Below the pieces are notes generated by a model. The model had not been told where the DNA came from. It searched no databases and saw only the letters and a list, made by a program, of their open reading frames with translations. 64,000 bases of DNA from an uncultured Bacilli bacterium (GTDB lineage: Bacteria; Bacillota_I; Bacilli_A; RF39; UBA660). The position numbers and the translations under genes were made by a program. Below are positions 36,608-43,552 of the stretch, in pieces. Location: assembly GCA_934101275.1 (NCBI GenBank), contig CAKOQM010000001.1:6278-70277 (forward strand). The letters run 5' to 3'. Positions within the stretch are counted from its first letter, which is position 1, and every line of letters starts with the position of its first letter.

Positions 36608-36998
36608 AGATTGCTATTAGTCGTAGTATAGCAATCTATAATTTATAATCTTTTATATTATAGTATTTATATTATTAAATTACTTATATATTAAATAATT
36701 TAATTTTTTAGCTGGTTAGGTGCGAAAGCACGATTATAACATCAAAAAGAGATAATTATAAAAACAGTTCATTAAAATTTTTTTGATATCGCTTTTTATA
36801 ACAAGATAGATACTCTTTTTAATGTTAAAAAATTATACTTGCTTCCACTTCGTCAAGGCTATTGCAGTTATCAAGCAGAATATCAACGAAGCAGCAAAAC
36901 CTTGACAAAGATACGAATTTCTTTCAAATAAGTTTTTATAAAATGGATTAAGTTCTATTAAATTAATAACCAGCTAAAAAAATCATAAAGATTGCTAT
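36608..36998. other. Prophage major intergenic region: candidate origin/packaging structures
   Basis: About 400 bases with no open frame but nested inverted repeats: AGATTGCTAT / ATAGCAATCT (36608-36637) with a third copy at 36989-36998; a perfect 15-base pair 36704-36718 / 36967-36981 enclosing the region; and CTTCGTCAAGG / CCTTGACAAAG (36848-36858 / 36900-36910, one mismatch). A GTGC-GAAA-GCAC mini-hairpin is also present. Filamentous phages carry their origins and packaging hairpin in such a region. Which element does what cannot be read here. Confidence 0.55.
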
Positions 36999-37015
36999 TT
37001 TATTGTATATAAAAA

Positions 37016-37288
37016 CTAGCTTGCATTAATTGGCAATTTTCGAATAATCCACATTGAAAAATGATAAATATGATCAAAATTCGCGGCTAAAATTACTAAA
37101 GGAACTAGCGTTTTAATCGTCGAAATACGAACAAAAAAACCTAATAAATCCAAATGATCAAAAATAAGATTAACAAAACCGTTAAGACTTGTTAAAATTG
37201 ATACGTCTAATTGAGGCAAACTTGGCAACACGGCAAAAATCAAATCAACTAATAATTTAGCTAAATCTAATATAAAAGTTGTAACCAT
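37016..37288 (-). CDS. Small integral membrane protein, pVI-like candidate
   Basis: 90 aa from ATG 37288 (GAAGG 10 bases upstream; a TTG three codons earlier is possible). Two long hydrophobic segments (about 4-24 and 42-62) and a basic end. It follows directly after the pIII-like gene, where filamentous phages encode the minor capsid protein pVI. Assigned by position and size, not by sequence similarity. Confidence 0.6.
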   Translation of the reverse strand: MVTTFILDLAKLLVDLIFAVLPSLPQLDVSILTSLNGFVNLIFDHLDLLGFFVRISTIKTLVPLVILAANFDHIYHFSMWIIRKLPINAS

Positions 37289-37293
37289 CACTA

Positions 37294-39078
37294 TCAAACC
37301 TTCTTTCGAATCCTGTATTCACGATGAGTTTTATGAGCCGTAACGGATTGATGAACTTGATTATTATCATCAATTGTATAATTTTGGCTAGCTGATAAAA
37401 TATCCGTTTCGTACGTATCATTATTACCAAAAACACGATTATAAATATTAGAACAATAATTAAAAAAACTTAACATCAGCAAAGCATCTACACACATCAA
37501 ATAAATATCATGCATATTTTTAATATTACTATCATTTAACAAACTAGCTAAATCAAAAGAGCCGGCTGAAATGATTGTTCCGTCAAAATTAGCAACTTTA
37601 AAATTAGGCCACGAAATCACATAAGAACCAGTATCCGTTAACTCGGTAAATCTTTCTAAAAATGTAATTATCCAAGTAAACGGATAACTTAAAAAGCCAA
37701 ATTGATTAGTTAAACTCTCATTCACGCCTTTAAACCAGTACGAAAGGTCCTCTTTTGAAGGAACAAACAAAGACCTCAACATATTGCGAAAATTAGACCA
37801 AAAATCCTCTGTACTTTTTTTAAAAGAATCAAAAAAGTTAGAAATTGTATCTGCAACAACCTCATTCGAAGACTTTGAAGTAAAATTATAAGTTGCCTTA
37901 GCAACATTACCATTTGAATCAACAATTCTAAAATATAAAGTATGTTTACCAAAATTAACATTACTAAACGTATAATGATTCGTTGGAATATCAATCCAAG
38001 AACCATCGTCAAGTTTCAAATAGTATTTTTCAATTTTACCAGACATGGCATAACTATCACGTAAATCGACATAAATATTACTATCATTATAAGAAACAAT
38101 ATAACGTAAAACCGGTAACAAAGATGTTTTAACATCAACATTAAAAGTTGAAAGAGGTGTATTTGAACCGTCTTTATAAACGGCTTTTGCTGTACCAGAA
38201 TAAGAACCATTACTAAAACCGGTTAGCGTTACAGATTTCTCAGTCGTATAAACATAATCATAGCTACCCAATGTATAATAATATCCAACAACGTTATCCT
38301 CATCTGTAGCATTAAAATTTAATGTGATATCCGAACCACTAACCGAACTTGTTACATTTAAAAGACCTAAGTTATCACTTTCATAATTAATATCTGATGA
38401 AAGATATAAATAATATATATTTTCAATATAATCCGTTGCAGAATCCGTTTGAGCATATGCTTTATTATCTAAATCAACAAACAAACTAAAGAATTCAATA
38501 TATTTTTTAGGAACACGACAACTAATCACAGCACTCGGAAAATCAGAATTGGAGCTTGTTGTTAAACAATCATATGGCTTATATGTTTCGTTATTTGCAT
38601 CACCAAACCTCGATTGCACACTAAAATGTAATCTATTAAAAATTTGATAGCTTTCAAAAATACCAGCTTGTATTTCATTATTTTTTGCTGAAGCATACAT
38701 TCTAAAATATAAAGTATAAAAATTATTATCATTTGAAAGTATTCCTTGATTAAAAAAATTTTCATAAGAAAAACGATAAGAATTTGTTGTTAAATAATAA
38801 TCTGTTAACTCATTTGCTTTTACATAAACAGGAATACGATAACCTGTAAAATTTGGATACAAATTACTTATTTTTTTATCATTTAAATAATCAAGTTTCA
38901 AATAATCAAGGTTAGAATAATTAAAGTTTTGATAAGTATCAGAATTATTAAACCTATAATAAAGATATTTAGGTCTTATCTGAACAGGAGTTAAAGCATT
39001 AACATGAGTAATATCAAAAAATAAAGTTACGAAACTCAATGTTGCAAATATAAAAATCGTTTCTAATATTCTTTTCAT
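37294..39078 (-). CDS. Large exported protein, candidate adsorption (pIII-like) protein
   Basis: 594 aa. Signal peptide (1-29, ending VNA), a long Tyr/Asn/Ser-rich external region, and two repeats resembling immunoglobulin-like folds (about 238-320 with DEDNVVGYYYTLG; about 325-405 with GKHTLYFRIVDSNG). Hydrophobic segments (about 480-495 and 540-560) near the C-terminus end in a short basic tail. This layout (secreted receptor-binding part, C-terminal anchor) and the position before a pVI-like gene match filamentous pIII. Ig-like domains occur in other phage adhesins. Confidence 0.65.
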   Translation of the reverse strand: MKRILETIFIFATLSFVTLFFDITHVNALTPVQIRPKYLYYRFNNSDTYQNFNYSNLDYLKLDYLNDKKISNLYPNFTGYRIPVYVKANELTDYYLTTNSYRFSYENFFNQGILSNDNNFYTLYFRMYASAKNNEIQAGIFESYQIFNRLHFSVQSRFGDANNETYKPYDCLTTSSNSDFPSAVISCRVPKKYIEFFSLFVDLDNKAYAQTDSATDYIENIYYLYLSSDINYESDNLGLLNVTSSVSGSDITLNFNATDEDNVVGYYYTLGSYDYVYTTEKSVTLTGFSNGSYSGTAKAVYKDGSNTPLSTFNVDVKTSLLPVLRYIVSYNDSNIYVDLRDSYAMSGKIEKYYLKLDDGSWIDIPTNHYTFSNVNFGKHTLYFRIVDSNGNVAKATYNFTSKSSNEVVADTISNFFDSFKKSTEDFWSNFRNMLRSLFVPSKEDLSYWFKGVNESLTNQFGFLSYPFTWIITFLERFTELTDTGSYVISWPNFKVANFDGTIISAGSFDLASLLNDSNIKNMHDIYLMCVDALLMLSFFNYCSNIYNRVFGNNDTYETDILSASQNYTIDDNNQVHQSVTAHKTHREYRIRKKV

Positions 39079-39081
39079 ACT

Positions 39082-39648
39082 CTACCTCCTTCTTTTAAAC
39101 TCAATAGCTAAAAATATTAATAAAATAGCTATAGTAATCATTAAAAAATATGGTTTTAATTCATCTAATGTTAAACCATTTGTTGAAGCGTTTGTATCGT
39201 TTGATGAATTATCATTAACTTTTTTATCGTGATAATTTGTTACGTATGAACCATTAAAACTCAAATTAGACCAACCAGACGTGCTTTTATAAGTAGAATA
39301 AATACCTAATGAATCTTGCTCAAAAATATAACACTGCGCGGTCAAATGACCGTTAAATGAAGAACGATTAACACTAAAAGAAGAACCAGAACCAGTTTTA
39401 TGATTGGTAGATGTAATAGCATCATCATTTAAAAAACATAAACGTAATTGTTTATCAGATTCAAAAACAGTACGACCTATAACATAATAATCTAAAAATG
39501 AAGAATACGAAAACCAAAGTTCCCTTTTAGCAAACGTCTCAACATAATCGGGTACATCGTAAAACTTAAAAGTAGATGCACTAACAGAAATTGTTTGAAG
39601 TGATAAAGATATAATCATAATGGATAAAAAATAAATAATCTTACGCAT
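39082..39648 (-). CDS. Exported single-anchor protein, minor virion or assembly candidate
   Basis: 188 aa from ATG 39648: signal peptide (1-25, VSAS), external Ser/Tyr-rich part, Asn/Ser/Thr linker (about 140-155), C-terminal helix PYFLMITIAILLIFLAIEF followed by KRRR. An in-frame start 42 bases earlier would spoil the signal peptide. Type I membrane layout, between the small protein at 39653 and the pIII-like gene. Function unknown. Confidence 0.65.
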   Translation of the reverse strand: MRKIIYFLSIMIISLSLQTISVSASTFKFYDVPDYVETFAKRELWFSYSSFLDYYVIGRTVFESDKQLRLCFLNDDAITSTNHKTGSGSSFSVNRSSFNGHLTAQCYIFEQDSLGIYSTYKSTSGWSNLSFNGSYVTNYHDKKVNDNSSNDTNASTNGLTLDELKPYFLMITIAILLIFLAIEFKRRR

Positions 39649-39652
39649 ATTA

Positions 39653-39805
39653 TCACAATACTTTCTTTTTATTACCACCGATAAAGTCAAGCATTAAATT
39701 AATTAATCTGTTAGCAATTTCAAAAACTAAATAAATTGGAAAAGCTACAACAAGTAAAGAAGCAATGCAATTAACAATAACTTGGTAATCAACGTTTACT
39801 ATCAT
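39653..39805 (-). CDS. 50-aa membrane protein overlapping the Zot gene end
   Basis: MIVNVDYQVI at the start, one long hydrophobic helix (about 8-30), then an amphipathic end with GGNKKK. It overlaps the 3' end of the ATPase gene by 17 bases and is followed 4 bases later by the next start. Because the ATPase lacks its own membrane helix, this protein may be the missing membrane partner (compare pXI/pI). Confidence 0.55.
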   Translation of the reverse strand: MIVNVDYQVIVNCIASLLVVAFPIYLVFEIANRLINLMLDFIGGNKKKVL

Positions 39806-40514
39806 AAATATCAACACCTTTACTTTCAATTTTTAAATTTTTGTTTTCAATAACTTTATAAGTATCATACCTTTTAAACGACAAAGGATTTTTAAAGTAT
39901 CTAAATACCCTTTTGACGGTACCTTTTAAATTCGTTCCAGTACTCTCTTCACCGTCAATACTATTTCGGTCGATAAGACTATTTTTTTGTAAAAAACCAA
40001 ATAGCTTTTTTTCACAATAAATTACAACATCAAATTGCTCACGTAACTGTTTGGCCATCCGGCCAAACACTTGACTCGTAGCAACAATATGAATACGTTG
40101 TTTACGTTGTTGAGCTATTTGAGTCATAACATCCATATCAATATTTTTGCTACCTAATGAATTAAAATAAAGTTGAATCTCATCGATTAAAAAGATAACT
40201 CCTTGTTTACCATTTTTATACTTTGTTAAATCCTTTGCTTCTTGAAATAAAAATACTCGTTCATTATCAAAAGGATAATCTGTTAGTTCTAAATTCGTAA
40301 CAATTTTACAATTAGGATACAACTTTAACAATTTATATACATAATTTACAGCTGATAAAGTTTTACCAGAACCTTGAGGCCCACAAAAAATACAAAGGCC
40401 ATCAGGTCGAAAGTAATCAGGATTTTCTCTATAAAAATCACGTTGATACTTAAGTTGTTTAAAAATATTTAAAGGCCCTAGCTTTTCTTTTAAAGCATAA
40501 GCACTAACCGCCAT
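39789..40514 (-). CDS. zot: Zot/pI-family assembly ATPase of a filamentous phage
   Basis: 241 aa. Walker A GPQGSGKT (45-52) and Walker B GVIFLIDEIQ (105-114), followed by IVATSQVFGRM, the pattern of inovirus morphogenesis ATPases (pI; Zot domain). It powers virion extrusion through the cytoplasmic membrane. Unlike M13 pI (348 aa with a membrane helix and periplasmic domain), no hydrophobic segment is visible here, so it appears to be the cytoplasmic ATPase only. GGTGA ribosome site. Confidence 0.88.
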   Translation of the reverse strand: MAVSAYALKEKLGPLNIFKQLKYQRDFYRENPDYFRPDGLCIFCGPQGSGKTLSAVNYVYKLLKLYPNCKIVTNLELTDYPFDNERVFLFQEAKDLTKYKNGKQGVIFLIDEIQLYFNSLGSKNIDMDVMTQIAQQRKQRIHIVATSQVFGRMAKQLREQFDVVIYCEKKLFGFLQKNSLIDRNSIDGEESTGTNLKGTVKRVFRYFKNPLSFKRYDTYKVIENKNLKIESKGVDIYDSKR

Positions 40515-40522
40515 AAAATCAC

Positions 40523-40624
40523 CTACTTATTTTTATGAAAAATTTTATTCCAAGCCCAATTAAAAAACTTGTATATTAAAAATACTAAAAAGAAACTTAA
40601 CAGGCTACTCATAACATCATTCAT
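40523..40624 (-). CDS. 33-aa membrane protein (pVII/pIX-like candidate)
   Basis: MNDVMSSLL, then one hydrophobic helix FFLVFLIYKFFNWAW and a basic end KIFHKNK. AGAGGAGC ribosome site; its start overlaps the previous stop by 8 bases. Size and place between coat and ATPase fit the tiny tip proteins of filamentous phages. Confidence 0.6.
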   Translation of the reverse strand: MNDVMSSLLSFFLVFLIYKFFNWAWNKIFHKNK

Positions 40625-40772
40625 CTTTTTGCTCCTCTCTTTTCTCATCAATTTTTTTACTTAAATTTTTAAGCAATGCTTTTCTTTCTGGTTTACTTAA
40701 TTTATTAAATTTATGTAGCAAAACATATAAATACTCTAATTGGTCTAAAGTTAAATTATCTAAATTATTCAT
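40617..40772 (-). CDS. 51-aa charged helical prophage protein
   Basis: Start chosen at MNNLDNLTLDQLEYLY; a GTG start 48 bases upstream is an alternative because neither has a strong ribosome site. Soluble, Leu/Lys/Glu-rich, probable coiled coil. Lies between the coat gene and the 33-aa membrane protein. Function unknown. Confidence 0.45.
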   Translation of the reverse strand: MNNLDNLTLDQLEYLYVLLHKFNKLSKPERKALLKNLSKKIDEKREEQKDE

Positions 40773-40838
40773 AATCACTAAATTTTTAGAAAAAAAGGAA
40801 TGATAAAACACGCATATCACTCCTAATTTTCCAACGTA

Positions 40839-41048
40839 TTATAAACGAATACGTCCAGCCGCAACAGCGCTTGTGAAAGCATTAACAGCTTTACGAACTC
40901 CTAACCAAAGTAAGAAGAAGCCCATACCTACACCAACAACAGAAGCTAAAACATTTAAAACTTGAGCTGTAGTAATAGAACTTGTTAGCGCTGTAATGAA
41001 AGCAGTAAAATCAATCGTTGTAGGTTGAGTTTCTTGAGATGCTTCCAT
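40839..41048 (-). CDS. Major coat protein candidate (pVIII-like)
   Basis: 69 aa from ATG 41048, 7 bases after AAGGAGG, the strongest ribosome site in the prophage. Layout is that of filamentous major coat proteins: polar N-terminus with acids (MEASQETQPT), a helical Ala/Ser/Thr stretch, one hydrophobic membrane helix (about 30-52, VLNVLASVVGVGMGFFLLWLG) and a basic C-terminus (VRKAVNAF…AAGRIRL) to hold DNA. No cleavable signal peptide precedes it, as in phage Pf3. Upstream hairpins may stabilise a strong mRNA. Confidence 0.75.
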   Translation of the reverse strand: MEASQETQPTTIDFTAFITALTSSITTAQVLNVLASVVGVGMGFFLLWLGVRKAVNAFTSAVAAGRIRL

Positions 41049-41075
41049 AGACAAACCTCCTTTTCATTCTTTTTG

Positions 41076-41127
41076 TCCTTTTTTATAAAAAAGGAGCGTC
41101 TTACTAAAAGCGGTCAAACAGTAAGAC
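41076..41127 (-). promoter_or_regulatory. Two hairpins directly upstream of the coat gene
   Basis: GTCTTACT / AGTAAGAC (41098-41105 / 41120-41127) and a perfect 20-base palindrome TCCTTTTTTATAAAAAAGGA (41076-41095). They could terminate early transcription, or act as a 5' stabiliser or processing site for coat mRNA. Confidence 0.5.
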
Positions 41128-41231
41128 AACAGTTTATAAGCTGCTGGTTTTTAATTTTAAGTATATTAGAATAAAGAGTTTATAAGATAAAAATATATAT
41201 AAATTTTTACTTAAAATCACCGCAAATTTTT

Positions 41232-41501
41232 TTAATATCGTTTATTTTTATTTTTTTCAACATAAATATAAACAACTTTACGACCAAAATGTTTTTTGAA
41301 CCACAAACGAATACTTCGAAAAAAATATTTAATCTTAGTTTTTAAATTTCTAGAGGGTTTAAGATTGTAATAGCCTATATATTCTTCACCAAAACCATTA
41401 TAGCTACCAATTTTCAAAGGTATTGAATCTTTATAAGGTTCATAACCAAATCTACATCTATAACAATCATGATTGTAACTATAATAAATTAATAATCGCA
41501 T
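41232..41501 (-). CDS. Unknown basic prophage protein
   Basis: 89 aa, very rich in Tyr, Lys and Arg, two Cys in the first 16 residues. No membrane helix. Overlaps the end of the preceding gene by 23 bases. No family recognised. Confidence 0.5.
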   Translation of the reverse strand: MRLLIYYSYNHDCYRCRFGYEPYKDSIPLKIGSYNGFGEEYIGYYNLKPSRNLKTKIKYFFRSIRLWFKKHFGRKVVYIYVEKNKNKRY

Positions 41502-41775
41502 TGTTATACTTAATACCAGTAATTTTAGTCTTTGGCTTCATTGGATTCATAGGATTTTCAACGGTTTCAACCATTAAAGTACATTCCTTGTTTACCATTT
41601 TTTCATCAAGCTTATCAAAAGCAGTAATCGGCAAAAATGCATAAAGTACAATGTATCCTTTTACCTTTTCAGATTTACAAGGCTTATCGGTTGCAATATA
41701 ATCGATTCTTGTATAAGGTTCTTTACCTTTCGGACAACATTTTGTTATCGTTGTCAAATTAACTTTTAATTCCAT
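41479..41775 (-). CDS. Unknown small early prophage protein, possible ssDNA-binding (pV-like)
   Basis: 98 aa, AAAGGAGCG ribosome site. Beta-strand rich (LKVNLTTIT, KVKGYIVLYAFLP, ECTLMVETV), soluble. Size and position among early genes upstream of the coat gene are what one expects of the single-stranded-DNA-binding protein that coats the genome, but no specific motif proves it. Confidence 0.4.
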   Translation of the reverse strand: MELKVNLTTITKCCPKGKEPYTRIDYIATDKPCKSEKVKGYIVLYAFLPITAFDKLDEKMVNKECTLMVETVENPMNPMKPKTKITGIKYNNAIINLL

Positions 41776-41831
41776 TTTTTACGCTCCTTTTCTATCTTTT
41801 GTTTTATGGCACAAAAGCTAAAGCCAAGAAA

Positions 41832-42047
41832 TTACCAGAAACCTCTATTAGGCGAATAAACAACATTATTTACATAAACATTCTCTAAATGAAGTTGATT
41901 CAAAAGAATATTGAAAAATTTTAAAGCTTGTTCTTTTGTTTTAAAATGAAAAGTTGCGAATGATAAATTACCGTCTAAAAAATGAATTTTAATAAACCTA
42001 TCATCTAGCTCCAAAATGTGTAAATAATTATCATTTATAAAATACAT
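41832..42047 (-). CDS. Unknown 71-aa prophage protein
   Basis: Mixed alpha/beta, soluble: MYFINDNYLHILELDD then a helix KEQALKFFNILLNQL. Overlaps the preceding gene by 13 bases. Function unknown. Confidence 0.5.
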   Translation of the reverse strand: MYFINDNYLHILELDDRFIKIHFLDGNLSFATFHFKTKEQALKFFNILLNQLHLENVYVNNVVYSPNRGFW

Positions 42048-42526
42048 ACGTCTTTTTTTACAAGATTAATTGACTTATTTAAAACATCACGACACAGGTT
42101 TACAGCTTCGGTTTTATCACAAAAAGAAAATTCAATTTCATCTAAACCAGAAGAATCATTAAAGCCTAATTTGATAATATACAAGCCTAAAGCGTCTTTA
42201 TAAGCTTTAATAAATTTCACTTTTAAATAATCAATAGTAAATTCCATATCCTCAACTACTTCCTCAACTTCCTCATCAGTCATACATAAAAACTTTTTAA
42301 TAATATATCTTACATCCGAATATGATTTACAAGTACCGTCATATAAATAAATGTAGCCCTCTTCACCAGTTAAAATATCAAAAGCTTTTGCCATTTCGGA
42401 ATCGGAATCACAAAAGTAAACACAATAAGCATTTATAAAGTTTTCATATGTTAAGTCAATGTCGTTTTCTTTCATATAATCGTTAACTTTTCTCATATTC
42501 ATCATTTCATAAACAATATTAATCAT
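42035..42526 (-). CDS. Unknown first early prophage protein
   Basis: 163 aa from ATG 42526 (AAGGAG 8 bases upstream; in-frame GTG earlier). Acidic, soluble, with a very acidic stretch MTDEEVEEVVEDME. First gene of the leftward operon, directly under the divergent operator region. Function unknown. Confidence 0.55.
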   Translation of the reverse strand: MINIVYEMMNMRKVNDYMKENDIDLTYENFINAYCVYFCDSDSEMAKAFDILTGEEGYIYLYDGTCKSYSDVRYIIKKFLCMTDEEVEEVVEDMEFTIDYLKVKFIKAYKDALGLYIIKLGFNDSSGLDEIEFSFCDKTEAVNLCRDVLNKSINLVKKDVCIL

Positions 42527-42543
42527 CTTTATCACTCCTTTTA

Positions 42544-42587
42544 TATACGTTTAACGCATTTATATATCAATTATATACGTGTGACGT
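42544..42587. promoter_or_regulatory. Divergent operator region of the prophage switch
   Basis: Two similar near-palindromes, TATACGTTTAACG (42544-42556) and TATACGTGTGACGT (42574-42587), about 30 bases apart, lie between the leftward early operon and the rightward repressor gene. Confidence 0.6.
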
Positions 42588-42640
42588 TTACTTGTCAATA
42601 CGCAATAAGTATATTTTGTAAAATAACTTTGGTGAGGAAA

Positions 42641-42874
42641 ATGAATATAAATAGATTGAAAGAAATAAGAGAAGATAAAGATTATAAACAAAGTGAGGTT
42701 GCAAAAATTCTAAATGTAACACAAGCACAATATAGCAGATATGAAACAGGTGAAAACACAATTCCACTTGACAAAATATATAAACTAGCAGAATTTTACA
42801 AAACATCAATAGATTATCTAGTTTATAGAACAGATGAAAGAAATCCTTATCCAAAAAGTATAATGAAAAATTGA
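42641..42874 (+). CDS. XRE-family prophage repressor
   Basis: 77 aa from ATG 42641 with GGTGAGG. A compact helix-turn-helix (MNINRLKEIREDKDYKQSEV…VTQAQYSRYETGENTIPLDK) fills the protein, with a short tail. The only substantial gene opposite to the phage operon, placed divergently across paired operators, so it probably maintains lysogeny. Confidence 0.8.
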   Translation: MNINRLKEIREDKDYKQSEVAKILNVTQAQYSRYETGENTIPLDKIYKLAEFYKTSIDYLVYRTDERNPYPKSIMKN

Positions 42875-42885
42875 AAGAGGAAAAA

Positions 42886-43038
42886 ATGAACAATCAAAGT
42901 TTAGAAGAAATTAATCAAAGTTTAAAAACAATAAAAGATATTATTGTTGAAGAATATAAAAGAAAAAAAAGTATCGAAATGTTAAAAATTGCTATAGCCC
43001 TTCTTATATTTGCTATTATCTACATTAGATACTCATAA
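42886..43038 (+). CDS. 50-aa tail-anchored membrane protein
   Basis: Starts after AAAGAGG 12 bases downstream of the repressor. Helical charged part (1-31, coiled-coil-like) and a C-terminal membrane helix (MLKIAIALLIFAIIYI). Cotranscribed with the repressor, so it may be expressed in the lysogen, e.g. for superinfection exclusion. A terminator-like hairpin follows. Confidence 0.55.
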   Translation: MNNQSLEEINQSLKTIKDIIVEEYKRKKSIEMLKIAIALLIFAIIYIRYS

Positions 43039-43041
43039 AAA

Positions 43042-43070
43042 AAGATTGCCTAAAACCAATTTGCAATCTT
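43042..43070 (+). terminator. Terminator after the repressor unit
   Basis: AAGATTGC / GCAATCTT, 8-base stem, followed by AAAATAAA and not by a T run, so this could also act as a transcript-end stabiliser. Confidence 0.45.
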
Positions 43071-43115
43071 AAAATAAAGGACTTATTTTTCAAGCATCAA
43101 TAGGAGGTGACAACA

Positions 43116-43208
43116 TTGAAAAATACAATTAATTCAAAAAAACACAAAATTTTAACAATATGTATAATTCTATTCTTTGTTTTATTAGCAATTTCAACAT
43201 TAAAATAA
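43116..43208 (+). CDS. 30-aa single-helix membrane peptide
   Basis: TTG start behind a near-perfect AGGAGGTGA ribosome site. Basic start (KNTINSKKHK) and one hydrophobic helix (ILTICIILFFVLLAIS). Too small to classify; a holin-like, toxin-like or exclusion peptide are all possible. Confidence 0.5.
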   Translation: MKNTINSKKHKILTICIILFFVLLAISTLK

Positions 43209-43282
43209 AACATCGATAATTAATTAAGCCCTTTACGATACCTAAATTACATTTTTATAATAAATTAAGTATCGCAAAAGGT
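43209..43282. other. Long imperfect hairpin near the prophage right end
   Basis: CCTTTACGATAC pairs, with a bulge, with GTATCGCAAAAGG about 30 bases later (roughly 43228-43281). It lies between converging small genes, so it may terminate both; a packaging-signal role is also conceivable. Confidence 0.4.
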
Positions 43283-43459
43283 TTATTTTTTTAACCTTTT
43301 GTACAACTTACAACCCATATTACTAATCATTCTTAATAAAATCAATATTGCAACAAGAAGAATAAATCCAATTATATATTCAAAATCATTAGTAATAAAA
43401 TAAAAAATAAATGAATCAATAAAAATAATTAAGCATAACAGAATTTCATAATTATTCAT
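43283..43459 (-). CDS. 58-aa two-helix membrane protein at the prophage end
   Basis: Starts after AAAGGGG, 28 bases from the right dif-like site. Two hydrophobic segments (about 5-22 and 29-44) and a basic end MGCKLYKRLKK. It is the outermost gene of the integrated phage on that side, a typical place for accessory genes. Function unknown. Confidence 0.55.
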   Translation of the reverse strand: MNNYEILLCLIIFIDSFIFYFITNDFEYIIGFILLVAILILLRMISNMGCKLYKRLKK

Positions 43460-43486
43460 AAAGTAACCCCTTTACACATTTTGATA

Positions 43487-43514
43487 TTTTCATAACGTAA
43501 ATATTATGTTAACC
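43487..43514 (+). other. dif: dif-like XerCD site, right end of the prophage
   Basis: The XerD arm TTATGTTAACC is identical to the left site and homology continues for about 16 bases beyond it (three differences). The XerC arm is degenerate (…TTTTCATAA, then an 8-base centre CGTAAATA). A weak XerC arm and altered centre are typical of phage-derived attachment sites in dif-integrated filamentous phages. Confidence 0.75.
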
Positions 43515-43552
43515 GCAATAGTTTAAATTATTATTTATAAGATACTCTTTGT

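Larger units (their letters stand above)
35605..43514 (-). mobile_element. Inovirus (filamentous phage) prophage integrated at dif
   Basis: About 7.9 kb between two dif-like sites. Contents in transcription order on the - strand: small early genes, pVIII-like coat, small membrane proteins, Zot/pI ATPase, another small membrane protein, two exported proteins (one pIII-like), a pVI-like protein, an intergenic region rich in repeats, HUH Rep, and one unknown gene. A divergent repressor sits on the + strand. No integrase or transposase is present, so host Xer is the expected recombinase. No secretin gene is present, as expected for a host without an outer membrane. Confidence 0.88.

Noticed and set aside
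39789..40514. Zot-like protein as a toxin gene
   Set aside because: The visible domain is the phage assembly ATPase only, with no secreted toxin fragment; its place in a phage operon explains it.
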